A stretch of 64,000 nucleotides of DNA from CAIWHR01 sp963811685 (GTDB lineage Bacteria; Pseudomonadota; Gammaproteobacteria; Burkholderiales; Casimicrobiaceae): NCBI GenBank assembly GCA_963811685.1, contig CAWESK010000025.1:1-64000 (forward strand), in the 5' to 3' direction. The notes under the pieces were generated by a model, which was given only the letters and a program-made list of their open reading frames with translations, was not told the origin of the DNA and searched no databases. Below, one piece after another: positions 46,929 through 56,063 of the stretch (its first letter is position 1; the number at the start of each line of letters is the position of its first letter). The position numbers and the translations under genes are program-made.

Positions 46929-46937
46929 GATCCGCGG

Positions 46938-47798
46938 TCACTCACCGGGCGGCCTGGGGTACTTCCAGCGCTTCTGCAGCCACAGGAAATCGGCCGGGCT
47001 CTCGAGGGTTGCCTCCTCGGTCCGCCGCGCGAAGCGCTCCATGATCTCCTCATGGCCCCCCGCGTCGTAAGGCGGCTCGGCGAGCACGTCGAAACGCACC
47101 GAGTAGTAGCCGCGGCGCACGCGCCTCATTGCGACGAACACCGCGGGCGCATCGAGGTAGCGCGCGATCTGGTCGGCCCCCACGTAGAACGCCGTCTCCC
47201 GCCCGAGGAACCGGGTCCAGTGCTTGCGCTCGTTGCGCTTCGGCATCTGGTCGGCGATCAGCGAGTACGCGCGTGGCACGCCGGCCGTCTTCAGGAGCTC
47301 GTAGACGAATTCCTTGCGCGGAATCGGGCGCCCGCCGAAACGCGACCGCGCGGCGACCAGATAACGGTCGAGCGACTTCACCCGGTGCGGCTGGTAGACG
47401 GTGTCGATCGGCAGCCCGAAGCGGGCGCCTCCGGCCAGGTACAGCCATTCCCAGTTGCAATAGTGCGGCGTCAACAGCACCACGGACTTGAACTCCGCTT
47501 CGTAGCGCTCGACGATTTCGGCGTTTTCGAAGGTCACGCGGCGCAGCAGCGCCTCTCCGCTCGCCCCGAATCCCCAGATCATCTCCATCAGCAGATCGCC
47601 GACGCGACGGTACGATTGCCGGACGACCTTGGCCTGCTCGGCCGCAGAAAGGTGCGGAAGTGAAACGGCGACGTCGTGCTCGACCTGGTCGCGCCGCCAG
47701 CGCAGCACGTGGAAGCCGACGACGTACGCGCACCAGCCCCATGGGTAGAGGGCGGGCAGCGGAAACAGCGCCAGGAAGCGGAAGAAGAGAGCTGCCAC
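46938..47798 (-). CDS. LpxL/HtrB-type lipid A acyltransferase, copy 2
   Basis: Paralogue of the gene at 45306-46166: LRWRRDQVEHDVAVSLPHLS, catalytic PHYCNWEW, RFGGRPIPRKE and the end WLQKRWKYPRPPGE. Reading from GTG 47798 (VAALFFRFLALFPLPALYPW) gives 286 residues, the same length as copy 1, and aligns with its N-terminus. An ATG at 47975 would add 59 residues, over the promoter region of the divergent SDR gene. The start is inferred by comparison with copy 1 and has no good ribosome-binding site. Confidence 0.85.
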   Translation of the reverse strand: MAALFFRFLALFPLPALYPWGWCAYVVGFHVLRWRRDQVEHDVAVSLPHLSAAEQAKVVRQSYRRVGDLLMEMIWGFGASGEALLRRVTFENAEIVERYEAEFKSVVLLTPHYCNWEWLYLAGGARFGLPIDTVYQPHRVKSLDRYLVAARSRFGGRPIPRKEFVYELLKTAGVPRAYSLIADQMPKRNERKHWTRFLGRETAFYVGADQIARYLDAPAVFVAMRRVRRGYYSVRFDVLAEPPYDAGGHEEIMERFARRTEEATLESPADFLWLQKRWKYPRPPGE

Positions 47799-47992
47799 GA
47801 TGAGGAGCGCCGCGACGCGGGCAATGCGGGCGGGTGGCCGAATATAAAGGACGCGTCCCCACGCCGCAATCGGTGACTTTCCATCGTGGAGTTGCCCGCA
47901 GCGCCCGCGCCCCGGTATCGTGACGGTGCCGGCAGCATCGAAGCCGGCGGAATCGCCGGCGGCGGCGAACCCCACGGCATCGGGAGCGAGGC

Positions 47993-48772
47993 GTGAGCGT
48001 CAGGAGACTTCTCGACTTGGGCGGCAAGGTCGCGCTCGTCACCGGCGGCTCGCGCGGCATCGGCCTGCAGATGGCCGAGGGGCTGGGCGAAATGGGCGCG
48101 CGCGTGGCCATCACGGCGCGCAAGCAGGACGAGCTCGATTCCGCGCGCGCGCATCTCGAGGCGCAAGGCGTCGAGTGCCTCACGATCGCCGGCGACCTGG
48201 CTGCGTTCGCGTCGATCCCCGGCATGGTCGACGCCGTGATGGCGCGCTGGGGGCAGATCGACATCCTCGTCAACAACGCCGGCTGCAACTGGGCGGCGCC
48301 CGCCGAGGACTATCCCGACGACGGCTGGCGGAAGGTGATGAATCTCAACGTCGACGCCCAATTCTTCATCACCCGCGAAGTCGGCCGCCGCACGATGATC
48401 CCGCGCCGGAGCGGCAAGATCGTCAACATCGCGTCGATCGCCGGGCTCTTCGGCAACCCGCCGCACTGGGGAATGCACACGATGGCCTACAACGTCAGCA
48501 AGGGCGCGCTCGTCAACATGACGCGCGCGCTGGCCGCCGAGTGGGGACCGCACAACATCAACGTCAACGCGATCTGTCCCGGCTTCTTTCCGTCGAAGAT
48601 GACCAAGGCGACGCTCGAGCGGATCGACCGCGACGTGCTCGCGCTGACGCCGCTCGGCCGCCTCGGCGGCGACGACGATCTGAAGGGCTGCGTCGTGTTC
48701 CTCGCCTCGGAAGCCTCGCGCCACATCACCGGGCAGACGATCGCCGTCGATGGCGGCACCACGGCGATCTGA
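47993..48772 (+). CDS. Short-chain dehydrogenase/reductase
   Basis: A 259-residue SDR: TGGSRGIGLQMAEGL cofactor site, NNAGCNWAAP, the Ser in NIASIAGLFG, YNVSK and the end ITGQTIAVDGGTTAI. The closest types are FabG and gluconate 5-dehydrogenase. Start GTG 47993 has GGAG/GAGG upstream. It is followed 1 bp later by the phosphotransferase gene and then an acyl-CoA dehydrogenase, an order that resembles the lva (levulinate/4-hydroxyacid) genes, where LvaD is an SDR. Confidence 0.9.
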   Translation: MSVRRLLDLGGKVALVTGGSRGIGLQMAEGLGEMGARVAITARKQDELDSARAHLEAQGVECLTIAGDLAAFASIPGMVDAVMARWGQIDILVNNAGCNWAAPAEDYPDDGWRKVMNLNVDAQFFITREVGRRTMIPRRSGKIVNIASIAGLFGNPPHWGMHTMAYNVSKGALVNMTRALAAEWGPHNINVNAICPGFFPSKMTKATLERIDRDVLALTPLGRLGGDDDLKGCVVFLASEASRHITGQTIAVDGGTTAI

Positions 48773-48773
48773 G

Positions 48774-49834
48774 ATGCAGGCCCAAGGCATCAATCCGGGA
48801 GCGACGCTCGTCGCGCCCGTGCACCCTATCGACGAGGCAGCGCTCGCCGCCTACCTGCGCGCGCATGTCGCGGCGTTCTCCGGACCGATCGGCGTCGAGC
48901 AGTTCCAGGGAGGCCAATCGAACCCGACCTATCGGGTGACGGCGGGCGGGCGCCGTTACGTGCTGCGCCGCAAGCCGCCGGGCAAGCTGCTGCCCTCCGC
49001 GCATGCGATCGACCGCGAATATCGCGTGATGGCGGCCCTGGCGGACACGGACGTCCCGGTCGCGAAGATGATCGCGCTCTGCGACGACGACGCCGTCATC
49101 GGCACCGCGTTCTACCTGATGGAGTATGTCGAGGGTCGCGTGCTCTGGGACCCGACGCTGCCCGGCCTGACGCCCACGGCGCGCGCGGCGCACTACGACG
49201 GAACTGAACCGCGTGCAGGCCGCGCTGCACCAGGTCGACTATCGTTGCCGCGGGCCTCGGCGACTTCGGCAAGCCCGGCCAGTACATCGAGCGCCAGATC
49301 GCGCGCTGGTCGAAGCAATACGAGGCTGGCGGGGCCGAGCGCATTCCCTCGATGGACGCGCTGATCGACTGGCTGCCGCAGCACGTTCCGCCGGGCGACG
49401 AGACATCGATCGTGCACGGCGATTTTCGCCTCGACAACGTCATCTTCCATCCGACCGAGCCGCGCGTGCTGGCGGTGCTCGACTGGGAGCTCGCCACGCT
49501 CGGGCATCCGCTGTCCGATTTCGCGTACCAGGTGATGGCGTGGCGCCTCGCCCCCGGCCAGTTTCGCGGGTTGAAGGGCGCCGATTTCGCGGCGCTCGGC
49601 ATTCCCACCGAAGCGGAATACGTCGCAGCGTACTGCCGCCGCACCGGCCGCGCAGGCATCCCGAACTGGGAGTTCTATCTCATCTTCAACATGTTTCGCA
49701 TCGCGGCGATCCTGCACGGCGTGCTCGCCCGGGCGCTGCAGGGCAACGCCGCCAGCAGGAACGCGTTCGAACAGGGCGGCCGCGCGCGGCTCGTCGCGGA
49801 CGTCGCGTGGGACATGGCACAACGGCAGCATTGA
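48774..49834 (+). CDS. Phosphotransferase family protein, ACAD10/11 kinase-like (two frame breaks)
   Basis: A kinase-fold protein of the aminoglycoside phosphotransferase (APH) superfamily. Early conserved residues are FQGGQSNPTYRVTAGG and YVLRRKPPGKLLPSAH; the catalytic loop is IVHGDFRLDNVIFHPTEP with the DFG-equivalent VLDWELATLGHPLSD. Breaks lie near 49200 (GACGGAACTG for GACGAACTG) and near 49235 (CGTTGCC for CGTGCC), each one extra base. Corrected, it is about 350 residues ending at 49834. Proteins of this type pair with acyl-CoA dehydrogenases; in the lva pathway and in ACAD10/11 they phosphorylate a 4-hydroxyacyl-CoA. Confidence 0.82.
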
Positions 49835-49846
49835 GGGGGCATCGAC

Positions 49847-51088
49847 ATGGATTTCGCGCATTCGCCGAAGGTGAAGGATCTCGGGGCGCGGCTCTCGCGC
49901 TTCATGGACGACAACGTCTACCCGGCGGAGCCCGCGTTCGCGGCCGAGGTCGAGGACAACCGCAAGCGCGGCAATCCGTGGGTCGCGACGAAAGTCATGG
50001 AGGACCTGAAGACGAAGGCGCGCGCGGCCGGACTGTGGAACCTGTTCCTGCCGGAATCCGATCTCGGCGCCGGGCTCACCAATCTCGAATACGCCCCGCT
50101 GTGCGAGATCATGGGCCGATCGTGGATCGCCCCGGAGGCGTTCAACTGCAACGCGCCCGACACCGGCAACATGGAAGTGCTCGTCCGCTACGGCTCCGAC
50201 GCGCAGAAGAAAGAGTGGCTGGAGCCGCTCTTGCGCGGCGAAATCCGCTCGGGCTTCGCGATGACCGAGCCGGATGTCGCGTCGTCGGACGCGACCAACA
50301 TCGAGGCGTCGATCGTCCGCGACGGCGATCATTACGTGATCAACGGCCGCAAATGGTGGACGACCGGCGGCCCCGATCCGCGCTGCCGGATCCTCATCTT
50401 CATGGGCAAGACCGATCCCGCGAACCCCGACCGCCACCGGCAGCAGTCGATGATCCTCGTTCCGGTCGACACGCCCGGCGTGCGCCTCGTGCGCGTGCTC
50501 CGGGTGTTCGGCTACGACGACGCACCGCACGGACACGCGGAGTTCGATTTCGACAACGTTCGCGTGCCGGCGGCGAACCTCCTGCTCGGCGAGGGTCGCG
50601 GCTTCGAGATCGCGCAAGGCCGCCTCGGGCCCGGCCGCATCCACCACTGCATGCGCCTGATCGGCCAAGCCGAGCGATCGCTCGCGGCAATGTGCCGGCG
50701 CGCGACGTCCCGCGTGACCTTCGGCAAGGCGGTGGCCGACCAGACCGTCACGCAGGAGCGCATCGCCAATGCGCGGATCATGATCGATCAGGCGCGGCTG
50801 CTCGTCCTCCACGCGGCATGGAAGATGGACGTGGCCGGCAACAAGGCGGCGAAGAAGGAGATCGCGATGATCAAGGTCGCCGCGCCGGTGATGGCCTGCC
50901 AGGTCATCGACTGGGCGATGCAAGTGCACGGCGCCGCCGGCGTCTGCGACGATTTCCAGCTCGCGTTCTTCTACGCGCAGGCGCGGACGCTGCGCTTCGC
51001 CGACGGCCCCGACGAGGTCCATCGCAACCAGATCGCGCGACTCGAACTGGCGGAACATCGACCGCCGCGCGCAAGTGGAGCAGGCTAG
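49847..51088 (+). CDS. Acyl-CoA dehydrogenase (ACAD10/11-like)
   Basis: A 413-residue flavoenzyme. FAD/substrate segments are SGFAMTEPDVASSDATNIEA, DHYVINGRKWWTTGG and the C-terminal QVHGAAGVCDDF. RFADGPDEVHRNQIARLE is typical of the ACAD11 group rather than of ordinary beta-oxidation dehydrogenases. It follows the phosphotransferase by 12 bp with GAGGGGG upstream of the ATG. Together they could turn a 4-phosphoacyl-CoA into a 3-hydroxyacyl-CoA. Its TAG stop is made by the first bases of the repeat at 51085-51356. Confidence 0.93.
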   Translation: MDFAHSPKVKDLGARLSRFMDDNVYPAEPAFAAEVEDNRKRGNPWVATKVMEDLKTKARAAGLWNLFLPESDLGAGLTNLEYAPLCEIMGRSWIAPEAFNCNAPDTGNMEVLVRYGSDAQKKEWLEPLLRGEIRSGFAMTEPDVASSDATNIEASIVRDGDHYVINGRKWWTTGGPDPRCRILIFMGKTDPANPDRHRQQSMILVPVDTPGVRLVRVLRVFGYDDAPHGHAEFDFDNVRVPAANLLLGEGRGFEIAQGRLGPGRIHHCMRLIGQAERSLAAMCRRATSRVTFGKAVADQTVTQERIANARIMIDQARLLVLHAAWKMDVAGNKAAKKEIAMIKVAAPVMACQVIDWAMQVHGAAGVCDDFQLAFFYAQARTLRFADGPDEVHRNQIARLELAEHRPPRASGAG

Positions 51089-51356
51089 GGCCTGTTCACA
51101 CTATGGGCACATACGCGTTGCACGGCCGAAAACGCCCGGCACAAGGCGCGGAGGCGAAGGCGGGTCGGGCACCCGGCGAGACTTCGCAACGCAGTGATGG
51201 GCGTTTTCGGCAGCAACCCGAAGGGAACGGGCATCATGGGCGCCACTCTGCGTTGCCCTCCTCGCGAAGACGCCCGGTCTTCGCTTCGTCGTGCGCCTTG
51301 ACTGGCGCCCCATGCCGCCCGTTCGCGTTTGCGTCCATAGCGTGAACAGGCCCTAG
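51085..51356. repeat. 272-bp structured inverted-repeat element, copy 2
   Basis: The ends are 22-bp inverted repeats with one mismatch (CTAGGGCCTGTTCAC... at 51085-51106; complement at 51335-51356). Arm one is GCCGAAAACGCCC (51125-51137) with GGGCGTTTTCGGC (51199-51211). Arm two is TGGGCGCCA (51237-51245) with a bulged complement at 51303-51312. Inner hairpins include GCGAAGAC/GTCTTCGC (51264-51284). The core GCAGCAACCCGAAGGGA is identical to the core of the copy at 6663-6937, though most stem sequences differ. It fills the whole gap between two convergent genes, and each CTAG end provides one gene's TAG stop. Confidence 0.88.
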
Positions 51357-52994
51357 ATCGTCGGCAGCCTGTAGTCGCGAAACGCCTCGCGCAGCTTCAT
51401 CTTCTGCAGCTTGCCGGTTGCCGTGTGGGGAAGCTCGTCGACGAACACCACATCGTCGGGCACGCACCACTTGGCGACCTTGCCGGCGAGGAAGCCGAGG
51501 AGCTCGTCGCGCGACACATCTTTCCCCTGCTTCTTCACGACGACGAGCAGCGGCCGTTCCTGCCACTTGGGATGGGCGACGCCGATCACCGCCGCCTCGG
51601 CGACCGCCGGATGGGCGATCGCGGCGTTTTCGAGGTCGATCGACGAGATCCACTCGCCGCCCGACTTGATCACGTCCTTCGCGCGATCGGTGATCTGCAT
51701 GTAGCCGTCGGGGTCGATCGTCGCGACGTCGCCGGTATCGAAGAAACCTTCGGCGTCGAGAACATCGCCGCCATCGCCGCGGAAGTAACCCTTCGTGACC
51801 CACGGCCCGCGGACCAGCAGGTGGCCGTAGGCCTTGCCGTCGTGCGGCAGCGGCCTACCCTCGTCGTCGGCGATGCGGAGCTCGACGCCGTAGATGGGGC
51901 GCCCCTGCTTGCATTGCACATCGAGCCGCTGCGCAAGACTCGCGCCGGCATGCTTCGGCAGCAGATTGCAAACCGTGCCGATCGGCGACATTTCGGTCAT
52001 CCCCCACGCGTGGACGACGAAGGTGCCGAATTGCGTCTCGAACCGCTCGCTCATCGCGCGCGCTGCCGCCGAGCCGCCGATGACCACGCGCTTCAGCACC
52101 AGATCCTTTTTCGGCTCCAGGTGCGAGGCGTCGATGTGATGGAACAGGTTGAGCCAGACCGTCGGCACGCCCGAGCGCGAGCGTCACCTTCTCGTCCTTC
52201 ATGAGCTCGTAGACGCTCTTGCCGTCGAGCGCCGGCCCGGGCATCACGAGCTTCGCGCCGGACATCGCGCCGGCGTAGGGCGTGCCCCACGCGTTGACGT
52301 GGAACATCGGCACGACGAGCAGCGCCGTCTCGGCGGAGGAAAGCTGCAGCCCGTCGACCGCGCACACGGCGAACGAATGCAGCACCGTCGACCGGTGCGA
52401 GAACAGCACGCCCTTCGGATGCCCCGTCGTGCCCGACGTGTAGCAAAGCGACGATGCGGTGCGTTCGTCGAACTCGGGCCATGCGTAGTCGTCGTCCTGC
52501 GCGCCGACGAGCTCCTCGTAGCACAGCAGGTTCGGGATCTTCGCCGCCGGCATGTGCGCACGATCGGTCATCGCGACGAAGCCCCGCACGGACTTCAGCG
52601 CCGGCGCGATCTTCTCCAGCAGCGGCACGAACGTGAGGTCGAAGAAGAGATACTTGTCCGCCGCGTGATTGGCGATGTACTCGATCTGCTCGGGAAAGAG
52701 CCGCGGATTGATCGTGTGCAGCACGGCGCCCATGCCGGACACGCCGAAATAGAGCTCCATGTGCCGGAAGCCGTTCCATGCAAGCGTCGCGATGCGATCC
52801 CCCGGCTCGACGCCGAGTGCCCGCAGCGCCTTCGCGACCTGCTTCGAGCGGCGGCGGATGTCGCCGTACGTGCAGCGGTGGATCGGGCCTTCGACGGTGC
52901 GCGAGACGATCTCGGCGTGCTGATGAAACGTGTTCGCGTGCTCGATCAGCGACGAGATGAGCAACGGGCGGTCCTGCATCAGTCCTTCGAGCAT
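51353..52994 (-). CDS. Acyl-CoA synthetase, AMP-binding (frame break at about 52170)
   Basis: A fatty-acid-type CoA ligase of about 546 residues resembling AlkK/LvaE. Motif A5/A3-like stretches are SLCYTSGTTGHPKGVLFSHR, WGMTEMSPIGT, FFDTGDVATIDPDGYMQITD and the C-terminal catalytic lysine region TGKLQKMKLRE. The frame breaks where the coding strand reads CTCGGGCGTG instead of CTCGGCGTG, one extra G. The first frame starts at ATG 52994 (MLEGLMQDRPLLIS). It is convergent with the acyl-CoA dehydrogenase gene and completes the SDR, kinase, dehydrogenase and ligase set of an lva-like pathway. Confidence 0.85.
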
Positions 52995-53028
52995 GGCGGA
53001 ATATCCCCTGCTGTGCGGAAATCGCAAA

Positions 53029-54495
53029 TCAGAAGTAACGCTTGAGGAGCGAGAGCACGGCCTCGAAGCGGCGGCCGTAGGGCGGCCGGAACAGCGCGAT
53101 GCCATTGACCCGCGCCTGATGGAGCACCGGCTTCTCCTGGGTGAATGTCCGAAAGCCGTGCTCGCCGTGATAGGCGCCCATGCCGCTGGCGCCCACGCCG
53201 CCGAACGGCAGGTACTCCTGGCAGACGTGCCAGCACGCGTCGTTGATCGTGACGCCGCCGGAAATCGTCTCCTGCAGCACGCGCTTGCGGTGTGCGCGGT
53301 TGCGACCGAACCAGTAGAGCGCGAGCGGGCGCGGATGCCGGTTCACGTAGCCGATCGCCTCGTCGAGCGAGTCGTACGGAAGGATGGGCAGCACCGGTCC
53401 GAAGATTTCTTCCCGCATCACCGCCATGTCGTCGTCGACGCCGACCAGCAACGTCGGCGGGAATTTTCGCGCCGCCGCGTCGGGCGCCTCCGTAGCGGCG
53501 ACCATCGGAACCACCGTCGCGCCATGCGCCTGCGCGTCCGCGACGAGACCCGCGAGCCGCTGGTAGTGCCGGTCGCTCACGATGCTCGTGTAGTCGGGAT
53601 TGCCGACGATCGACGGAAACATCGCGGCAACGGCCTGCTGCATCGCCGCGACGAACTGGTCGGCACGCGCGCGCGGCACCAGCATGTAGTCGGGAGCGAC
53701 ACAGGTCTGCCCGGCGTTCAGCAATTTTGCGAAGGCGATGCGCCGGGCGGCCGCGGGAATGTCGCAGTCCTCGTCGACGATTGCCGGCGATTTGCCGCCG
53801 AGCTCCAGCGTGACCGGCGTCAGGTTCTCGGCGGCGGCGAGCGCGATCTGCCGTCCGACGACGGTCGAGCCGGTGAAGAACAGGTGATCGAAGGGCAGGC
53901 GCGCGAACGCGCGCCCCAGCTCGACGTCGCCGGGAAGCACCGCGAACTCGTCAGTTGCGAAGGATTGCGCGACGACGCTCTGCAGGAGCTCGGAAAACCG
54001 CGGCGTGATCTCGCTCGGCTTCAGCATCGCGCGGTTGCCGGCCGCCAGCGCGGCAGCGACCGGCAGCATCGCAAGCTGGTACGGGTAGTTCCACGGGCTG
54101 ATCACGCCTACGACGCCCAGCGGCTGGCGTATCAATTCGCTGCTCGCGGGCAGCAGATGCAATGGAGTGAGGACACGGCGCGCGTTCATCCACTGCCGGA
54201 GATGGCGTCGCGTGTGACGAATTGCCGAGAGCACGACAAAGATGTCGGCGAGATCGGTCTCGTGCCGCGACCGATGGCCGAAGTCGGCCGAGATCGCATC
54301 GATGATCGCGCCTTGATGCGCTTCCGTGAGGCGCAACAGGCGGTCGAGGCGATCGCGGCGCACGGCAAGCGTCGGATTCATCTCCCGCGTGAACGCCGTC
54401 CGCTGCGCGGCGAACACCTGTTCCATATGCGCGACCGGCGCGGCGTCGTTCGCGGCAACCGATTGCGGGCGATCGAGAACCACGGGTTCGCTCAT
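53029..54495 (-). CDS. Aldehyde dehydrogenase (coniferyl-aldehyde dehydrogenase type)
   Basis: A 488-residue NAD(P)-dependent aldehyde dehydrogenase. Family signatures are VISPWNYPYQLAMLP, the Glu in LELGGKSPAIVDED and the catalytic Cys in NAGQTCVAPDYMLVP. The C-terminal segments LPFGGVGASGMGAYHGEHGF and the hydrophobic end are typical of the coniferyl/fatty aldehyde group. I chose ATG 54495 (MSEPVVLDRPQS). It lies 34 bp upstream of the acyl-CoA synthetase gene on the same strand, so it could feed an acid to that ligase. Confidence 0.92.
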   Translation of the reverse strand: MSEPVVLDRPQSVAANDAAPVAHMEQVFAAQRTAFTREMNPTLAVRRDRLDRLLRLTEAHQGAIIDAISADFGHRSRHETDLADIFVVLSAIRHTRRHLRQWMNARRVLTPLHLLPASSELIRQPLGVVGVISPWNYPYQLAMLPVAAALAAGNRAMLKPSEITPRFSELLQSVVAQSFATDEFAVLPGDVELGRAFARLPFDHLFFTGSTVVGRQIALAAAENLTPVTLELGGKSPAIVDEDCDIPAAARRIAFAKLLNAGQTCVAPDYMLVPRARADQFVAAMQQAVAAMFPSIVGNPDYTSIVSDRHYQRLAGLVADAQAHGATVVPMVAATEAPDAAARKFPPTLLVGVDDDMAVMREEIFGPVLPILPYDSLDEAIGYVNRHPRPLALYWFGRNRAHRKRVLQETISGGVTINDACWHVCQEYLPFGGVGASGMGAYHGEHGFRTFTQEKPVLHQARVNGIALFRPPYGRRFEAVLSLLKRYF

Positions 54496-54534
54496 CGGGG
54501 TGTCCCGTCTTTGTCCTGGCACCTTGCGCGGCGC

Positions 54535-55515
54535 TCAGCCCGTGGCCAGCCCGGCTGCGTCGAAGATGCCCTCGAACAGGATCGAGCTCAGGTAACGTTC
54601 GCCCGAATCGGGCAGCACGACGACGATCGTCTTGTTCGCGTTCTCGGGCCGCTTCGCGATGCGCGCGGCCACCGCGACGGCCGCGCCGCACGAAATGCCG
54701 GAAAGGATGCCCTCCTCCTTTGTCAGTCGCCGCGCATAGGCAACGGCTTCCTCGTTGGTCACCTGCTCGACCGCGTCGACCAGCGACAAGTCGAGCACCT
54801 GCGGCACGAATCCCGCTCCGATGCCCTGGATCTTGTGCGGCGACGGCTTCAGCGGCTCGCCGGCGCGCGTCTGCGTCAGCACCGGACTCGCAGCCGGTTC
54901 CACCGCCACCGACATCACGTTCTTGCCGCGCGTATGCTTGAAGTATCGCGCCACTCCGGTGATCGTGCCGCCGGTGCCCACGCCGGCAACGAAGATATCG
55001 ACCTTGCCGCCGGTATCGTCCCAGATCTCCGGGCCGGTCGTCGCCTCGTGGATCGCCGGATTTGCGGGATTCTTGAACTGCTGGAGCAACACGTAGCGGC
55101 CCGGGTCGGTCGCCACGATCTCTTCCGCCTTCGCGATCGCGCCATTCATGCCCTTCGCCCCTTCGGTCAGCACGAGCGTCGCGCCATACGCAACCAGCAG
55201 CTTGCGCCGCTCGATGCTCATCGTCTCGGGCATCGTCAGCGTGAGCGGAATGCCGCGCGCGGCGGCGACGAACGCGAGAGCGATGCCGGTGTTTCCGCTC
55301 GTGGGCTCGACCAGTGCCTTGCCCGGTCCCAGCAGCCCGCGTTTCTCGGCGTCCCAGATCATCGCCGCGCCGAGCCTGCACTTGACGGAGTAGCCCGGGT
55401 TGCGGCCCTCGATCTTTGCCAGCACCGTCGCCTTGGCGCCGTCGGTGACGCGGTTGAGCCGCACGAGCGGCGTGCGTCCGATCGAGAGTGAATTGTCTTC
55501 GAACCAGCCGCTCAT
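54535..55515 (-). CDS. cysK: Cysteine synthase A
   Basis: A 326-residue PLP enzyme that makes cysteine from O-acetylserine and sulfide. The PLP lysine is in NPGYSVKCRLGA, the substrate loop is PTSGNTGIALAF, and the glycine-rich phosphate loop is GVGTGGTITGVARYFK. SGISCGAAVAVA closes the active site. CysM-like use of thiosulfate cannot be excluded from sequence. It lies 39 bp upstream of the aldehyde dehydrogenase gene. Confidence 0.95.
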   Translation of the reverse strand: MSGWFEDNSLSIGRTPLVRLNRVTDGAKATVLAKIEGRNPGYSVKCRLGAAMIWDAEKRGLLGPGKALVEPTSGNTGIALAFVAAARGIPLTLTMPETMSIERRKLLVAYGATLVLTEGAKGMNGAIAKAEEIVATDPGRYVLLQQFKNPANPAIHEATTGPEIWDDTGGKVDIFVAGVGTGGTITGVARYFKHTRGKNVMSVAVEPAASPVLTQTRAGEPLKPSPHKIQGIGAGFVPQVLDLSLVDAVEQVTNEEAVAYARRLTKEEGILSGISCGAAVAVAARIAKRPENANKTIVVVLPDSGERYLSSILFEGIFDAAGLATG

Positions 55516-55543
55516 CGTTTCCTCCGTTGTCGATCCGTTGTCG

Positions 55544-56005
55544 CTACTGCTGCGCCTTCGAGCATTCGACGTTCATGTCGCGGCAGACGCGCAGCACGCT
55601 GTCCGAAACCAGCGCCGCCGCGTTCGGCTGCTGACCGCTGTGCGCGGACGTCACGAGCAGATGCGAAAGATTGTCGCCGAGCGCACTCACCTTGATCCCC
55701 GCGATCTGTTTCCCGTTGGTGAACTGGACGAGACCCTGGCTGGGGTCCTCGTTCGTGATCTTGAGATCGGTGCGATTCTGCAAGCCGCGCTGGACCGCGG
55801 CGAAAACCTTGTCCGCAGGCGCTTCGAGCATCACGGCGGCGGTATCGTAGCTCGCGCCGTTGTTGTCCTGCGCCTGGGACATCTGCTCGACTCGGCCGAC
55901 CGCGCGGCGGGCGACCAGCACCCATTGCGCTTCCGCCGCGCTTGCAGCGAGCAGGGTTGCGAGACCGAAGATGACCACCGTCAGACGAAGTGCCGATCGT
56001 TTCAT
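55544..56005 (-). CDS. Exported protein of unknown function
   Basis: A 153-residue protein with a signal peptide (LTVVIFGLATLLAASAAEAQ). The mature part contains SYDTAAVMLEAPADKVFAAV, QGLVQFTNGKQIAGIKVSAL and a C-terminal pair of cysteines (RVCRDMNVECSKAQQ). The pattern hints at a small lipid- or ligand-binding alpha/beta fold, but I do not recognise a named family. GGAGGAG precedes ATG 56005. It lies between the pilin-like gene and cysK on the same strand. Confidence 0.75.
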   Translation of the reverse strand: MKRSALRLTVVIFGLATLLAASAAEAQWVLVARRAVGRVEQMSQAQDNNGASYDTAAVMLEAPADKVFAAVQRGLQNRTDLKITNEDPSQGLVQFTNGKQIAGIKVSALGDNLSHLLVTSAHSGQQPNAAALVSDSVLRVCRDMNVECSKAQQ

Positions 56006-56063
56006 TGCTCCTCCTCCGCCGCTGAAATTCAGGAATGTCGCCGCGTATCGTCGTTCGCGACTG

